A stretch of 64,000 nucleotides of DNA from Hesseltinella vesiculosa. Its lineage: Eukaryota; Mucoromycota; Mucoromycetes; Mucorales; Cunninghamellaceae. The notes beneath the pieces are model-generated. The model did not search any database, had not been told where the DNA came from, and worked only from the letters and a program-made list of their open reading frames with translations. Numbering within the stretch: the stretch's first letter is position 1; each line of letters begins with the position of its first letter. The position numbers and the translations under genes were made by a program. Below, piece by piece: positions 9,702 through 21,927 of the stretch. The stretch covers positions 1 to 64,000 of the forward strand of contig MCGT01000043.1 of NCBI GenBank assembly GCA_002104935.1, given 5' to 3'.

Positions 9702-11461
9702 TGTTTGTATAAAAAAAGAGAAATGATCAAATGAAAAGACGAGAGAAAAAAAAAAAAAAGACAGAAAAGAGAAAAGACTTGTGCCATGGTTAAAAATAAA
9801 ATCCCAAAAGAATTTCGCTCCGGGACACCCTGTCTTTTTTTTAACCTGCGCTTTTTCCCTCCAAAAGGGAATCCGGTGGACTCGTGTTTTCCTTCCTTAA
9901 TCTTCATCCAAACCATCACACAACAGTATGCACAAACCACAGTCATGCATTTCGATTGAAAGAAGAGAGGGCCAAGCTAAAATGTGACTGGAAGATGGTT
10001 GCTTAGGGAGATCTCCTTTTTAGTGGAGAGCTCCTTTTTTATTAATTGTTCTTTGGAACAGGGTTGATTTCCTTGGGGGGGGGGTCATGCCCCTAATTCC
10101 ATTGCATGGCTCTTTTTTTTTTTTTTTTTTTGCTGAGCGACCTTTTTTCAGGACGGTCCGTGACATCCGAACAAAGTTTCAAGTGGAAAAAAAAGGGCGG
10201 CACCGGGATGACGCATGTTTTTGTTAGTGAACGAGTTTTTTGCTCTAGGTGCAACATGATAGGTCATTTGAGCCTTTTTTTTGTTTTAATGCGTTTTTTT
10301 TTTTTTGCTTCATGTGTTCGTAAAAAGGAATAAATTCATGAGAAAGCCTATTTTTTGAACTTTCCGTTCTTGTCACCTGAGTTCATATCACAAAAACTAA
10401 AATGATGATTGAAAATGGGCATGAAGCTTTCCACGTGATTACTGCCACTTGGATGGGACTCGGCTATCCCTTTTGATCCCACTTCCCTTCAAACCAGGAT
10501 TCCCCAATGTCTTTTCTTTTGTGCAACCCGAGTAAAAAAACAAGGAGCAAACTGTCTCGCCTTGGCACTCTCCCCCCCCCCTTTTTTTTTACTCCTTTTT
10601 TTCTTCTCTATGCGCTTTTGTTACAAAAACAAACGAATGCCGGAATGCGCTTTAAGGAAATTTAGGGTATCGACCCCTCAAGTACAGAAAAAAAAAAACC
10701 TTGCCACAGCTTTTAAAAATTAGCAACCTCCGGATCCCCTGCTGATTGGCCAATCCTACCCCTCTCCCATTTTTCCGCCAAAAAGGCACCCAAAACAAAA
10801 CATTTTTTTTTTTTTTTTTATTTTCTTCTTCTCCTTGCAAAAAAAGAAAAAGTAAGCTATCCTGTCACAATCCAGGGCGATGGAGACTGGGCAAGGATGA
10901 AAACTTGGAACGTATCGAATTATTTTTATAATAATATCCATGGCAGATTATACCACTCGGGTATATCCTGATGAATCAATCTTCTCTCTGAGCCCATCCC
11001 ATTACCCCTCACTTCTCTTAAAAACTGGCTTCCTTTCTAATGCTTCTTCTTTTCTCTCAGATCAACTCGTCAAGTTTTTTATTCTAATGCCTATTTCTCC
11101 TACGCCAATGAAAAAATAAATTGATACCCATTCTTAACGATACTCAGTCTTCACGGGCGGAATGTTGCTCCATTCACCCAATCCCATGCAATGACCCAGC
11201 CCATTGTAACATAACTACTTTTGCCTCATAACCATCATGACTCTACCAAATGCAGTAATGACAAGATCATCCTACAAATCAATTATGACCAGCCTTGCCC
11301 TCCACGCGACCCCATCTTGGCTTGCATGTGACTCTCTTCGGCAGCCTTTAGAAAGATGACACAGTGCTTCCTACTTGCAATGGCGGACAAATTTATCAAG
11401 CCATGGTTGATCCTACAGTATGTCTGTCATTCCTTTTATTTTCACTTTCCAACGTGTTCAG
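9702..11461. other. Intergenic, 1.76 kb, no gene recognised
   Basis: Homopolymer-rich sequence holds only short open frames made of low-complexity Phe or Lys codons. The first about 250 bases upstream of 9701 are the leader and promoter of the zinc-cluster gene. Confidence 0.5.
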
Positions 11462-12731
11462 CTAAAACATCACGGTGTCACGCCATTCCATCCGAGGTAC
11501 CTGAAACGATAAAAAAAAAAACCAGGCATCAGCTGCCCATGCTTCCATTTGGTCTTATATTCCGGATTACCTTGCGATAGTCACCCACTTTACCGAGACG
11601 CCAGAGGTAGACATCCAAATCACCGGTATGCATATGAGGCACAGGGCCGACACTGGCGGCATGCTCGACAATAACATCGCAGGCTGTCACGGCAGCGGCT
11701 CGAAGCACTGTCCCTTTGAATGGGCCTACGTCGGTATTGGTGTCCAGATCGTTTTGCCAGTCTTCAGGCATCGTCAGCACACCAAGGTGGATCAGCATCG
11801 TTGGCAGCACGTTGTCTGAAAATACAGTCAGGTTGTGAATGTCGACAAAGTTAAACCGGGCTGGCTCTTGATCATGGAAAAACATCCACAGGTGATACAC
11901 CATGATCTGAGCCTTTTTAAACAGATACACGGTGTCGCCATCAGGCGTCGTGTACAGATCTTGCAGACCAGGGAGCGCACGCACCAATTGCTCCACCAGC
12001 TGCGACGCTCTGGGCTCCTTGTTGGCTTCTGGTCGGGTGAGATCCAGGACAAAGGCTGCCAGATCCTTGTAACCATGGTCAACCAGGAATTCACCCGTCG
12101 AATTCAGCACTTGCTGAATGCCTTCTGCAAATGGCTTCAGGGGGGTTTGCACCACCGTCTTGACAAACTGCAGAGTCTCGTGGTCCACTTCTTGCGTCAC
12201 TGGGATCTGAAAAGTCGATGCTACCTCCCACAACGTGATATCCTTGAACGTCTTGGCATCCATTGGTGTGCCACCAATATGGAACGACATCACACCAAAT
12301 CGGATAGTATCAAAAGCACTAAGTCCATCAATCAATAGAGCAGCAAGTGAGCTTCTCGTTTTTTTTTTTTTGTTTCTCACGCGCTTACCCACGACCAGTC
12401 AGCTCATGAAGAGGCACACGGTAGCCACTGCCAAAGTTCAATAGATCAATCACACAGACAAAGTTAATTTCTTCAGCCAAGGTGGAAAACTTGACTGGCA
12501 TGCGCATCGGCGTGTCGATGGACAATTCTTCATAGTAGGGTTTTTCCAGTTTATTCAAAAAGTCGTCCACGCCCGTCATTGAGATCTGATCAGAGAAGAA
12601 ATAACCAACATTAAGTGAGCAAGTGTCTTTTTTAGAATTTCAATCGCATTTACATTGACAGGGCTCTTTTCAACAACATTTTTACAAGATGTACGCACGG
12701 CTTCGATAAAATCGCCAGTAGGAAGTGACAT
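11462..12731 (-). CDS. QNG1: Queuosine 5'-phosphate N-glycosylase (queuosine salvage)
   Basis: Minus-strand exons are 12731-12654, 12585-12389, 12318-11571 and 11500-11462, giving 1062 nt and 353 aa. Recognisable blocks of the DUF2419/QNG1 family are FLNKLEKPYYEELSIDTPM, EEINFVCVIDLLNFGSGYR, PLHELTGRGAFDTIRFGV, a YLFKKAQIMV segment and the terminal DVYLWRLGKVGDYRKVPR followed by a short tail. The family releases queuine base from queuosine nucleotides so that eukaryotes can recycle the micronutrient for tRNA modification. The last exon is only 39 nt; without it the conserved PRMEWRDTVMF end is missing. No targeting signal is visible. Confidence 0.85.
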
Positions 12732-13745
12732 GCTGAATGAGAGAGTGAAAAAAAAAAAAAAAAAAGTGCAGCGCTGCTTGATTTTTATTTTCTTTTGTCC
12801 CTTTCCAGACTGTGCCACTTTTTTTATCACTTGAGCCAACTTGGAGTCTTATCATTTCTACCTGGCCCCCACAGTGGACGTTTGGCTGCGTTGAAAAAGT
12901 AAATGAGAAGCGGCAAAAGAGGGCAGGAAAGATGCATGGCAACATTTATTTCGTAAAGTTTCGCGGTGGTAGGGCCGGGAGGCAGGCATCCAACACCAAC
13001 TTGGCCGGAGCCTATGCCCTGTCTCTCATCACGACCTTTCTTCTGGCCATCGCTCGCACCCTCTTTTAGGGTCGCAGTAAGCTATGAATAAAGGGATACC
13101 CTGCCAATGTTGGAATACCCTGGTTGTTTTACTGAGGAAAGGGCCCTGGTTCGAGGTTGGAAGCTGCGGCAGCATGCGTTTATCACGGGTCCATCGCTAG
13201 TTCCACTGCCTTGCTCTCATGGTGCTACTTGTCGTTCGTTTACCTAGGATCGTGGCCGAATACGCCGCTATCGGTTCGCCGGCTTGTTCGAAGGAATCCC
13301 CAATAATTGAGGTTGCGACTTCGCGCTGATATGTCATGTGATCAAACCGACGCAAGGCGGCTGTCCAACCCCACCTTGAGCCGCTTCTCTTCCCCCCTCG
13401 CTTACTCCACCTACCTTGACAGGACTTCCTGTCTTAAAAATTCGCTGATCAGGAAGCAATCGAACAGAACAATGCCCAAACATATGAACACAAGATACCT
13501 TGCCCCTCTTCTCTGATACGACACTCAGACCTCTTCTCTTACATTACGTTACCGTAAGATAACATTGAAAGAGGTTAAAATTGAGTATACCCTGCATTTT
13601 AATAAATAAAAGAGTATACAAATATCCCTTTACATTACCAGTATGATCTTCGATCAAAAAAAAAAAAAAAAACGCGGACATTCTGCTTGAGTTTTTCTTT
13701 TTTCCTCTTTCTTTTTTTTTTTTTTTTGCGCACCCAAACTATACC
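12732..13745. other. Intergenic, no gene recognised
   Basis: About 1 kb lies between the divergent QNG1 and CHRAC15-like genes. An open frame at 12812-13069 has no family resemblance and no splice support. Long A and T runs flank both gene starts. Confidence 0.45.
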
Positions 13746-14443
13746 ATGTCAGACGACAAGTCAGAACGCACGCCAGGACAGAGCTACTTACCATTAGCTC
13801 GTGTGAAGCGAATCATCAAGTTAGATAAAGATATTGCCATGATCAATGCCGAAGCCACGCAAACCGTGTGCCTTGCCACTGTAAGAAAAACTTTTTCTTT
13901 TTATTTTTGTCATAGTAGATCTCATCCACCCTCTCTCTAGGAATTGTTTATGGAATACTTAGCGAACGAAGGCTACACAACTGCTCAAAAAGCAAAGCGC
14001 AAGACGATTTACTACAAAGATCTTGGTATGTTGCACCCCAATGAAAATCGGCATCCATGAAAAGCCGCTGACTTTTTTTTTTTTGACATGTAGCTGATGT
14101 GGTGGGTAAGACAGAAGCTTTCCAATTTCTAGAAGACGTGGTGCCACAGACAATCACATTGGAGGAAGGTTATCGACGACGAAAGAAAGCTGGCATTGAT
14201 GATGGGGTGGAGATTACAGACGAACCCAGCCAAAAACGCCAGCGCAAGAAGAAATCAACCCAAGGCGAGGACGAGCCCCAAGCAACGAATGGCGACACTG
14301 ACAAGGACATGGCCGAGTCTACACCCAACTTGGTCCAAGACAGCGACGACGACAACGAAGAAGACCAGGTCGAAGCGCTCGATGACGATATAGAAGACGA
14401 GGACAATGTCGAGGAAGAAGAAGACGACGACGACGAAGATTAA
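13746..14443 (+). CDS. CHRAC15/Dpb3-like histone-fold protein
   Basis: Exons are 13746-13880, 13941-14025 and 14094-14443, giving 570 nt and 189 aa. Residues about 13-90 are an H2A/NF-YC-type histone fold: LPLARVKRIIKLDKDIAMIN, then a TELFMEYLANEGY helix and TIYYKDLADVVGKTEAFQFL. The last segment matches the CHRAC1/CHRAC15 pattern better than Pol epsilon Dpb3, although the two are related. The tail has a Lys/Arg-rich patch (SQKRQRKKKS) followed by a long Asp/Glu-rich stretch, as is common in nucleosome-contacting proteins. It is likely a nuclear partner of a POLE3-type histone-fold protein in chromatin remodelling or DNA polymerase epsilon; which of the two is not certain. Confidence 0.8.
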
Positions 14444-14817
14444 AGCCTTTATTAAAAGTCACCCATTTGAGTGATATCGTCGATTTTTATCTTATCTATT
14501 GAACTTAATTATGAATGAAAGGAGAAAAGAAGCTGTTCTTAAATCAGTAGAGTGCAGACTGGCCGATGTGGATGTTTGCGATGACACATTATCAAACCTA
14601 CGGTTCCTTGGTGATCGCAATGCATCCAAGCGAAGAAAAAAGCAATCCCACGGCTCCTTGGCTTGCACGACCTAAAAAATCAGGCGCCGACGCAGGCAAG
14701 ATCAATGCAACGATGGTCTACGTTTTTTCCCATGGAGCCGCTCTTCGCCTCTCTTTATCCTTTCCCCCCCCCTTTTTTTCTCTTTTTTCTTTTCTTTTTT
14801 TTTAAAAAAGCCATCTC
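14444..14817. other. Intergenic with one small open frame
   Basis: A 54-codon open frame at 14511-14675 (starting MNERRKEAVLKSVECR) is lysine- and arginine-rich at its end and not low-complexity, but has no family resemblance and no splice support. The rest is the pyrimidine-rich leader of the NIPSNAP gene. Confidence 0.25.
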
Positions 14818-16249
14818 ATGCTTCGACGGATTTTACCAGTAGCTGCTAGACATACGTTCTATCGATCATCCATTAGCCTTCAGCGTTTCCATTCCACTGG
14901 CCATGAAGCGCCTGCGAAAGAAGAAACGATCAAGGAAAAGGCCTCCATCCCAGGCAAGGCCAACGAAATCTTGGAAGCTGTGCTCTATGGGTCGAAGAAG
15001 ATCAAGGAAGAAGATGCTCAAACCCATTCCAAGGCCCTTGCCCGTGGCAAGTATGTCCATGAGCTGCAAAGTAAGCCGTCGCCTTTTTTTCGTTTTCATT
15101 CATCTTGCTCGTTTATCACACTGACATTGACAACTACTTTAGAACACCGAGTGCGCCCTGACAAGGTGGATGAATACATTGCTCTTGTGTAAGCAAAGGG
15201 TCCATGATGAAGAGGACAGAAAGAGAAAGAGAGGGAAAGGATTCGGGCGTAGAAACGGGAAACGTCATAATCTGACTTGACCCTCCTTTTTTATAGAACC
15301 GACCATTTCCCTCGTATTGCCAATGACCCTTTAAACGATGTCCACCTCTGTGGTAGCTGGGAAGTTGAAATTGGCGAATTAGATACTTTTTGTAAGTGAT
15401 GTCACCGGCCAGCTTTCCCCTGTCTCACTTGTTGTTCTCCTAGTTCATATTTGGGAATACAAAGGCTACCCAGGTCATCAGCACACACTCGCCCGTTTGA
15501 AGGAGGATCCTGTAAGTCAAAGCAGAGCGAGAGAACGCCAATATCAATGACAAGCAACTCACGCATGGTGTTCATACACAGGTCCATCAAGAATTCATGA
15601 AGAAATTGCGTCCATTGATCGTGGAGCGTGAAAACAATGTGATGTTGGAATTCACGTTTTGGAAAACGTCACCTCCCCAAGTCACCCATGGCATCTATGA
15701 GTTACGCAAGTACAATCTCAAGGCAAGCGCGTGCATCTCTCACTTTTTTTTTTAATTTTTCACGTGTGTCATTGGCTAAACCTTTTTTTTATTTAGCCTG
15801 GCCATTTGCTGGAATGGGAAATGCACTGGTAAGAAACGAGAGATCAGCAAGGAAATGAATGCTCATGCCTCGTTTTAGGCGTAGAGGATTAGAATGCCGC
15901 CGCCAATTTTGTGAACCCGTTGGAGCTTGGTTTGCGCAATTAGGAGGGTTGCATACCGTCCACCACATGTGGACTTATCCGTAAGTGGAAAAAAAGAGGG
16001 GTCCACATCCAAGTTATAAACCCTCCTGTCTTGACCTTGTCTTTAGTGATTTGCAAACCAGAAAGACGACTCGTGAAGACGCTTGGCGTGTAGAAGGTTG
16101 GTCTGACACAGTGTACAAGACAGGTAAAATATCCCTCCGACACTTTTTTTTTTTGACTTACCCTCACGTTTGATTCTCCCTCAGTGCGCTTGGTCGACAA
16201 TATGGAATCGTTTATCTTACGCCCATTGAATTACAGCCCCTTGCGCTAA
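14818..16249 (+). CDS. NIPSNAP family mitochondrial protein
   Basis: Nine exons fit: 14818-15070, 15143-15188, 15297-15391, 15444-15511, 15582-15722, 15797-15828, 15879-15980, 16047-16123 and 16185-16249, giving 879 nt and 292 aa. The N-terminus is Arg/Ser-rich with no acidic residue in the first about 25 positions, consistent with a mitochondrial presequence. Two ferredoxin-like NIPSNAP repeats are visible: GSWEVEIGELDTFFHIWEYKG in the first, and YELRKYNLKPGHLLEWEMHW plus LGGLHTVHHMWTYPDLQTR in the second. The family associates with mitochondrial membranes and has been linked to mitophagy signalling in animals; its fungal role is unclear. The intron at 15723-15796 uses a GC-AG donor (aag/gcaagc), the only one I noted in the window. 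Confidence 0.88.
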
Positions 16250-16557
16250 TCGTGTATTTTTATGAACGCTGACGCTTCAGAAGATTTGTCGGATGGCAAA
16301 ATAAAAAAATGGTAAAATGGTATGAACACCATGGAGCAAAGAAAAACGTAGGCATCGGTCGGAGGCGGGATGGCTTTGTTCAAAAGAGAGTGAAGTAATA
16401 AAAAGACAGGATGAAATCCATCAGGAAGTGGCTGGCTATTAGCGAGAGTGAAACTTGCCTGAGAATTGGATTTGTGTGAAAAACCCTGCAACAGCGAAAT
16501 GCCCTGTTCTTTTCTTTCACTGATCGTTTTTTTTTGCAGCTAAAAAAAAAAAAAAGA
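16250..16557. other. Intergenic, nothing recognised
   Basis: A short spacer between two same-strand genes. It ends in a T tract and an A tract immediately before the next start codon. Confidence 0.5.
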
Positions 16558-17012
16558 ATGTCGTTCCGTGCTCCAAAGACTTTACCCATCATTTCGCTCT
16601 TCCACAATCCTCGTGTGGCTCAATCCCAACAAGCCATGCGCATGTTACAAGAACGCCAGCGCCGGCCTTCGGGTGAAGACGCCTATCGACTTGACGTCAT
16701 TGCACCCGATCAGCTGCCCACCAAAGACCAATTGCAACAATTGGCATCTTCATTGCATGGTTGGGATGCATTGTTAGCTGATGAAGCCAAAGCAGCCACG
16801 CAACATGATGCACTTTCGGTGTTGCTGAAGGACACTGATGCTCTGAAACGCCCTATCGCCATGGATTGGGACAAGGGTATGAGGCTGCGGGCTTTGAGAC
16901 TGACGCTGAAAACATTCATCCTTTTTTTTTTTTTGTAGGCACCGCAGCAACCAACATGACCGACCTTGAAAATCTGATTCAATCTCGATGGAACCAAGCC
17001 AAGAATCAATAA
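16558..17012 (+). CDS. Fmp46-like thioredoxin-fold protein (DUF1687)
   Basis: Two exons, 16558-16876 and 16939-17012, give 393 nt and 130 aa. The start TLPIISLFHNPRVAQSQQAM resembles the opening beta strand and loop of the DUF1687 family, which includes the yeast mitochondrial protein Fmp46, a putative redox protein. The family usually lacks a CxxC pair, and none is seen here. The C-terminus (LKRPIAMDWDKGTAATN) fits the cis-Pro and final strand region of a thioredoxin or arsenate-reductase-like fold. I chose the ATG at 16558 because upstream in-frame codons are only a poly-Lys run. Function beyond the fold is inference. Confidence 0.65.
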
Positions 17013-17199
17013 AAAAAAGCGTTGATAATTATTCTTATTTTTTTTTTACGAACGAGCGTTTAATTATGAAGTAGTTTAAAAAAGGTGAGGGGTAATCAAC
17101 ATGCAAGAGGGGGGGGGGGGAAATGATTCGCAAAGAGCGGGGAACAAGAGGATAAATTTACACATGCAAAAAGGGAAACAAAAAAAAAATGAAGGGGTT

Positions 17200-18991
17200 C
17201 TACTTGGCTTTCTTGTGGTGTTCATTGCCGTTGTCTTCCGTGGAGGGAGGGTCCAAGAGCTCGATATGATCACGTTCCATACACTGTTTGCTAGGAGGGA
17301 CAAAGGCATGGTGGGTGTGTTCCAGGCAAGGGCTATCAGGTAAGCAGGTGGGAATAGCACTAACCCAAGGGTCGGCAAGCACTTGGTCGAGGGTGAATCG
17401 GACCTTTGGGTCGGGGTCCAAGATATGGCTGATGACGCCACGAGCTTCCCTTGGCAGCATCTTGAAAAGACGGGCAGCGGCTTGTGTGGATGGGTTGATA
17501 AAATTGCGATAGGAAGGATCGTGGGTGGGTCTTGGGATTTTCCAGGGGAAGCGGCGGATCATCATACACACATACACAATGGCACAAGACCACAGATCAG
17601 CCAGACCAGCATCATAGTCAGACTGGGTGTATTGCTCAGGAGCAATGTAAGGGTCGGAGCCACAGATGCCTTTGCTTCGTCGCACACTCGTGTCATATGG
17701 GTACTTGACCACCACACTGCAGCCGAAATCAATGATTTTGACTGTACGACCATCTTCGCCAATGAGTAGCTAAGAAAAACCAGGTCAGTCTTGGCATGAA
17801 AAAGGCGGAGGCGGAGAAAAAGAGTTGCCGTGAAGTGACTTACGTTGTCCAATTTGATGTCACGATGAGCAATGCCCATCGATTGAAGATATTGCACACC
17901 GTTGAGCAGTTGCTTCCAACAGCAGGAGATTTCACCACGAGACATCTTGCCGCTCATGACAATGTTGAAGAGGTCGTTGGGAGCATATTCCATGATTTCG
18001 TAAAAATGGTGGCCTTCTTGGATGATGTCCAGCGTTTCGACCACGTTGGGATGATGCAGTGTTGAGCCAATACAGAATTCAGCCGTCACCTTTTTCACAT
18101 ATTCCTTTTCGTTTTCATTCTCGCCGCGTTTACGGAATTGCTTGACGGCAAAGGTCTTGTTGTCGGTGCTGCGCCGAATCAGTCGGACAGTCCCTCCGGC
18201 GCCTTTTCCGACAAAACGGCCTTCAAAAAAGGAAGAGTGTGTGAGTGATGAATGGAGAGTGGGGTGGTTCACTTACCCCATTTGCCATAGCGTCCTTCTA
18301 AATCTTTGTTGAATTCATTGGCAAAGGAAAGATCGCTGATCTTGTTGGAGCCGCTGTAAACCGAAGATGGGCGCGATGCCTTTTTCTTTTTCTTGTCAGG
18401 TCGGAAAAAGCGTTTGAGTTCGTGCAAAAAGGAGTCCTTCTTCTCGGCATGGTGAAAGTGGGTGCTGTGATAAGTTTTGTTGTATTCGGGACGTTTGAAG
18501 ACGAATTGGGAAGGTGTGCCGGGGCGTGAGGGAAGCGAGGTGGTGGAGGAGTCGTTAAAGTCCTCAAAGGTGGGTTTGGCCCCTTCATGGACGGATGTGC
18601 TTGGCGAGGATTCGGAGGAGGAGGCTGGCTGAGACGAAGAGGTGTCTTCGGGACCAGGATGTGAACGAGGGATGGTGTCGGCATCGAGCTTTTCACCACT
18701 GTGGCGAGGGGACAGAGAGGGGGTGTGGGCGGCGGTCAGGCCCGGCGAAGGTAGACCAAAGGACAAGGCGTCCGACGAAGTCTGCGGGTGAGGAAACCGA
18801 TGGACAAGAGGTGTGCCAGGGACAGAGACATCAGGAGTGACATTTTCAAAATGGTGGCCTGCTGATTTGCCTTGTTGAAAGATCTTTGCTGGTGATTCAA
18901 AGTCGACCGATTGCAGTTTATCGGCCAGTTGGTTAATAGCCGTCATGCCTTGAATGTGTTGGTGAAATGAGTTTGGGCGAGAGGTAGTCAT
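17200..18991 (-). CDS. Sat4/Hal4-Hal5 type serine/threonine kinase
   Basis: Minus-strand exons are 18991-18277, 18220-17844 and 17769-17200, giving 1662 nt and 553 aa. The first about 235 residues are a Ser/Pro-rich, disordered regulatory region. The kinase domain starts at [19 protein letters not shown] (glycine loop). It continues with the lysine in [26 protein letters not shown], the hinge region MEYAPNDLF, the catalytic loop [14 protein letters not shown] (DFG) and the activation segment SDPYIAPE. The block [15 protein letters not shown] is characteristic of the fungal Sat4/Hal4/Hal5/Npr1 group, which stabilises nutrient and potassium transporters at the plasma membrane. I chose the ATG at 18991 because upstream in-frame codons are homopolymer-encoded. 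The target transporters are unknown; a K+ channel and a nitrate transporter lie elsewhere in the window, without a demonstrated link. Confidence 0.88.
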
Positions 18992-20359
18992 GCCAATAAA
19001 TAAACTGTGAATCGTCGGCAGAAAGTGAGAGTGCCAAAATAAAAGAAAGGAAATACAAGAAAGCACAACAGTGGTACCTCCAAACCAATATAAAAAAAAT
19101 GTGAAGAAAAAGGAAAGGAAGAAAAAAAAAAAAAAAAAAAAAAAAGGCATGCTTTTCAAATGGAAAAACAGAGTCCCGAAAACCAATCAGTTTGCGTGCA
19201 ACCTGAGAAAAAGACTTGTCAAATTTCTATCAATGAAGGCAATCCTGTCCCATCTGATCTTCGTTGACGGACTCCTTTTTATATTGGTTCACTTTTTCTC
19301 ACCATTGCAGCAGAATCACTGCAACAGAATCGTTGTTTTCCCCCTTTTTTTTTTTTTTTTGCTCTTCAAACGATCCGGCTGCCTTGAACTCTCTCATTAT
19401 CTCCAGCGGCGGTAAATAAAAGTGAGGGGGATTTCTAAAAGGAAAAACTTGGTTCCGCGCAAACGGATATGTTTGCCCCTGTTTATCCTTTTTTGTCACA
19501 CTCCCACTCTACCGCAGCCGGTCACTCGGCGGCTCCTCTTTTTCTTCAAAGTCCATGATCAACCAAATCACCCTCCACACGTCTGAACAGACTGATCTTT
19601 CCCACATGATACCCTGATCTGCTGTTCCGAGGTTCAGAACATGTTCATGGACCCTTGGCTTTCGTTTTATTTTTTTTTATTACCAAACCTTATCCTCGGC
19701 GCTTCTTCTGTACCCTATCAGAATGTTTTGGGCAAACATGAAACGCATTCTCCTATCACATCGCTTTATTATTTTGATAATCACTTTCACGACTCCGTGT
19801 TTTTTGGATGTGCAAATAGTGTGTCCCTCTGATGCTCATCCTTGGAAATTTTGATTGGAACGTGTTTTGAAGGGTGGTCACCAGGTTTGTATTATTCATC
19901 GTCCTCGGCAACAAAATAGGCGCCCTTTGCCTGAATCATCGTCCACCCAGCCCAAGGTCACACAGATCGAGATCGCATTTTGTGCCTGTCTGCACGCATT
20001 TTTCATTCTTTGGCCATCTCCTCAACACCCATGCCATGGCCGAGACGCATAAAAATTCATGCGACGCATCACCCAGATGCCTAGCAAACCAGATACGGAA
20101 AAATGAAACGGACAGGCTCACATGCTCCCTTTAAAAAAGGGCGGTTGTGCCAAGGCACTTTTTTTGCTCTTGCCTTCTGGAAGGGTAAAATGAGAGACTT
20201 TGCGAACCAACGCATGGAAGCTTTGGTGCAAACCCTTTTTTTTTTCATTCTTCAGCAGGGGAAAAAACAAGTCTTAAAAAAATGGGAAGTTTCTTCTCCG
20301 CCACCTTGCTTTTTATTTTTTTTTTTTAAGAAAGTCTCCCCTTGGATTATTTATAATCA
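18992..20359. other. Intergenic, divergent promoters, no gene recognised
   Basis: About 1.37 kb lies between the kinase gene and the ketoacyl synthase gene, which are transcribed away from each other. It contains long A and T tracts and only unconvincing short open frames. A tatttataatc block lies about 10-20 bases before the synthase start. Confidence 0.45.
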
Positions 20360-21927
20360 ATGGCGCGACGTGTAGTTGTCACTGGTTTAGGACTTGTCAC
20401 ACCACTAGGCGTGGGTGTCAACACTGTTTGGAAGAATCTGCTACAGGGCCAATGTGGTATCATCTCGCTTGCTCAAAACGAAGCCTACAACAATGTTCCT
20501 GTCCGCATCGCTGCCATGGTCCCACGGGGTGAAGAACCAGGCCAATTCAATCCAGCTGACTGGCTAGATCGTGGTGTAAGATCCATAGCATGAACGACAT
20601 GTCTTTCCTTGCCCATCTGACGCTCCTCATTCCTTTTTGTGGATTCTTCAGGACGAGCGCACCATGGCAACCTTTACCCAGTATGCATTGGCTGCTGCTC
20701 GACAGGCCATTCAGGATGCTCAATGGCTTCCGACAAGTGATCATGAGAAAGAACGCACTGTATGCCTTGCCAAACACCTTCCATCCTCTCCCCACTCACA
20801 CTCTTTTCCAACAGGGCGTCTGCATTGGCTCTGGCATGGGTAGCTTTGACGATATCGTGTCCGCTTCCTTGGCCTTCCATCAAGGCGTAAGTGGCTGCAT
20901 CCTTTTTTTTTTACTGCAGACTGACAAACTGTGGGATATCTTAGGGCGCTCGCAAAGTGTCACCGATGTTTGTGCCGCGTATTTTGGCCAATATGGCGGC
21001 TGGCCATGTGACGATCAAGTATGGCTTCCAAGGCCCCAACCATGCAGTCTCGACGGCCTGCACCACTGGCGCCCATGCCATTGGCGACGCCATGCGCTTC
21101 ATCCAATACGGTGATGCCGATGTCATGGTGGCGGGCGGCACCGAGGCCAGTGTTCACCCGCTCGCCATTTCCGGCTTTGCACGTGCCAAATCTTTGGCCG
21201 CCGGCTACGAAGACCGACCATCCGAAGCCTCACGACCATTCGATAAGGACCGCAACGGCTTTGTCATGGGCGAAGGCGCCGGCGTTGTTGTGCTGGAAGA
21301 ATACGAACACGCCAAGCGCCGCGGTGCTACCATTTATGCCGAGCTCAAAGGGTATGGCCTCTCGGGCGACGCGAACCACATGACTGCCCCACCTGCCAGC
21401 GGACAAGGGGCCATCCATTCAATGCGACGAGCTCTGCACCATGCCAACCTAGATCCAAGCGATATCGACTATGTCAATGCTCATGCCACCAGCACACCTG
21501 TGGGTGATGCTGCCGAGAACCAAGCCATCAAGACTGTCTTTGCTGGCAACACGAATACCCTGGCCGTGTCTTCCACCAAAGGTGCCACCGGCCACTTGCT
21601 CGGCGCTGCTGGCGCTGTTGAAGCCATCTTCACCATCCTGGCCGTCAACAAGGTAAACATCATCGCATGGAACAGCAAAAAAAAAGGGGGGAGAGAGGGC
21701 TATCGCCTTTGAAGGAGGGAACTCAGCCGCAGTATTTTACTTATCTACTCTAGGACACGTTGCCACCAACACTGAATTTGAACGAACCTACGGATCCTGA
21801 ACAATTCAATCTGAACTATGTGCCATCGAAGCCCCAATATAACCGGCCCGTCCGTGCAGCCCTGACAAACAGCTTTGGATTTGGCGGCACCAATGCCACG
21901 CTATGCTTTACCAAAACTGCTGAGTAA
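20360..21927 (+). CDS. CEM1: Mitochondrial-type 3-oxoacyl-[ACP] synthase (KAS II/CEM1-like)
   Basis: Exons are 20360-20575, 20652-20759, 20815-20886, 20945-21652 and 21754-21927, giving 1278 nt and 425 aa. It is a thiolase-fold condensing enzyme of the FabF type. The opening is [15 protein letters not shown], the catalytic Cys is in [15 protein letters not shown], the two catalytic His residues are in [11 protein letters not shown] and [11 protein letters not shown], and the terminal motif is [12 protein letters not shown]. It extends acyl-ACP with malonyl-ACP. In fungi the stand-alone form serves mitochondrial type II fatty acid synthesis (lipoate precursor), while cytosolic synthesis uses type I FAS. 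No long presequence is present, which is also true of some orthologues, so mitochondrial location is inferred from the family. Confidence 0.9.

Noticed and set aside
10939..11118. A 59-codon open frame starting MADYTTRVYPDE
   Set aside because: It has no family resemblance, no conserved start context and no splice support. It is likely chance.
12812..13069. An 85-codon plus-strand frame upstream of the CHRAC15-like gene
   Set aside because: It overlaps the QNG1 promoter region and resembles no family.
13140..13165. A tRNA B-box-like ggttcgagg motif
   Set aside because: No matching acceptor, D or anticodon arms could be folded around it.
18992..19186. N-terminal extension of the Sat4/Hal4-like kinase with apparent transmembrane segment
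   Set aside because: The hydrophobic stretch is encoded by A/T homopolymers in the leader. The ATG at 18991 gives a conventional start.
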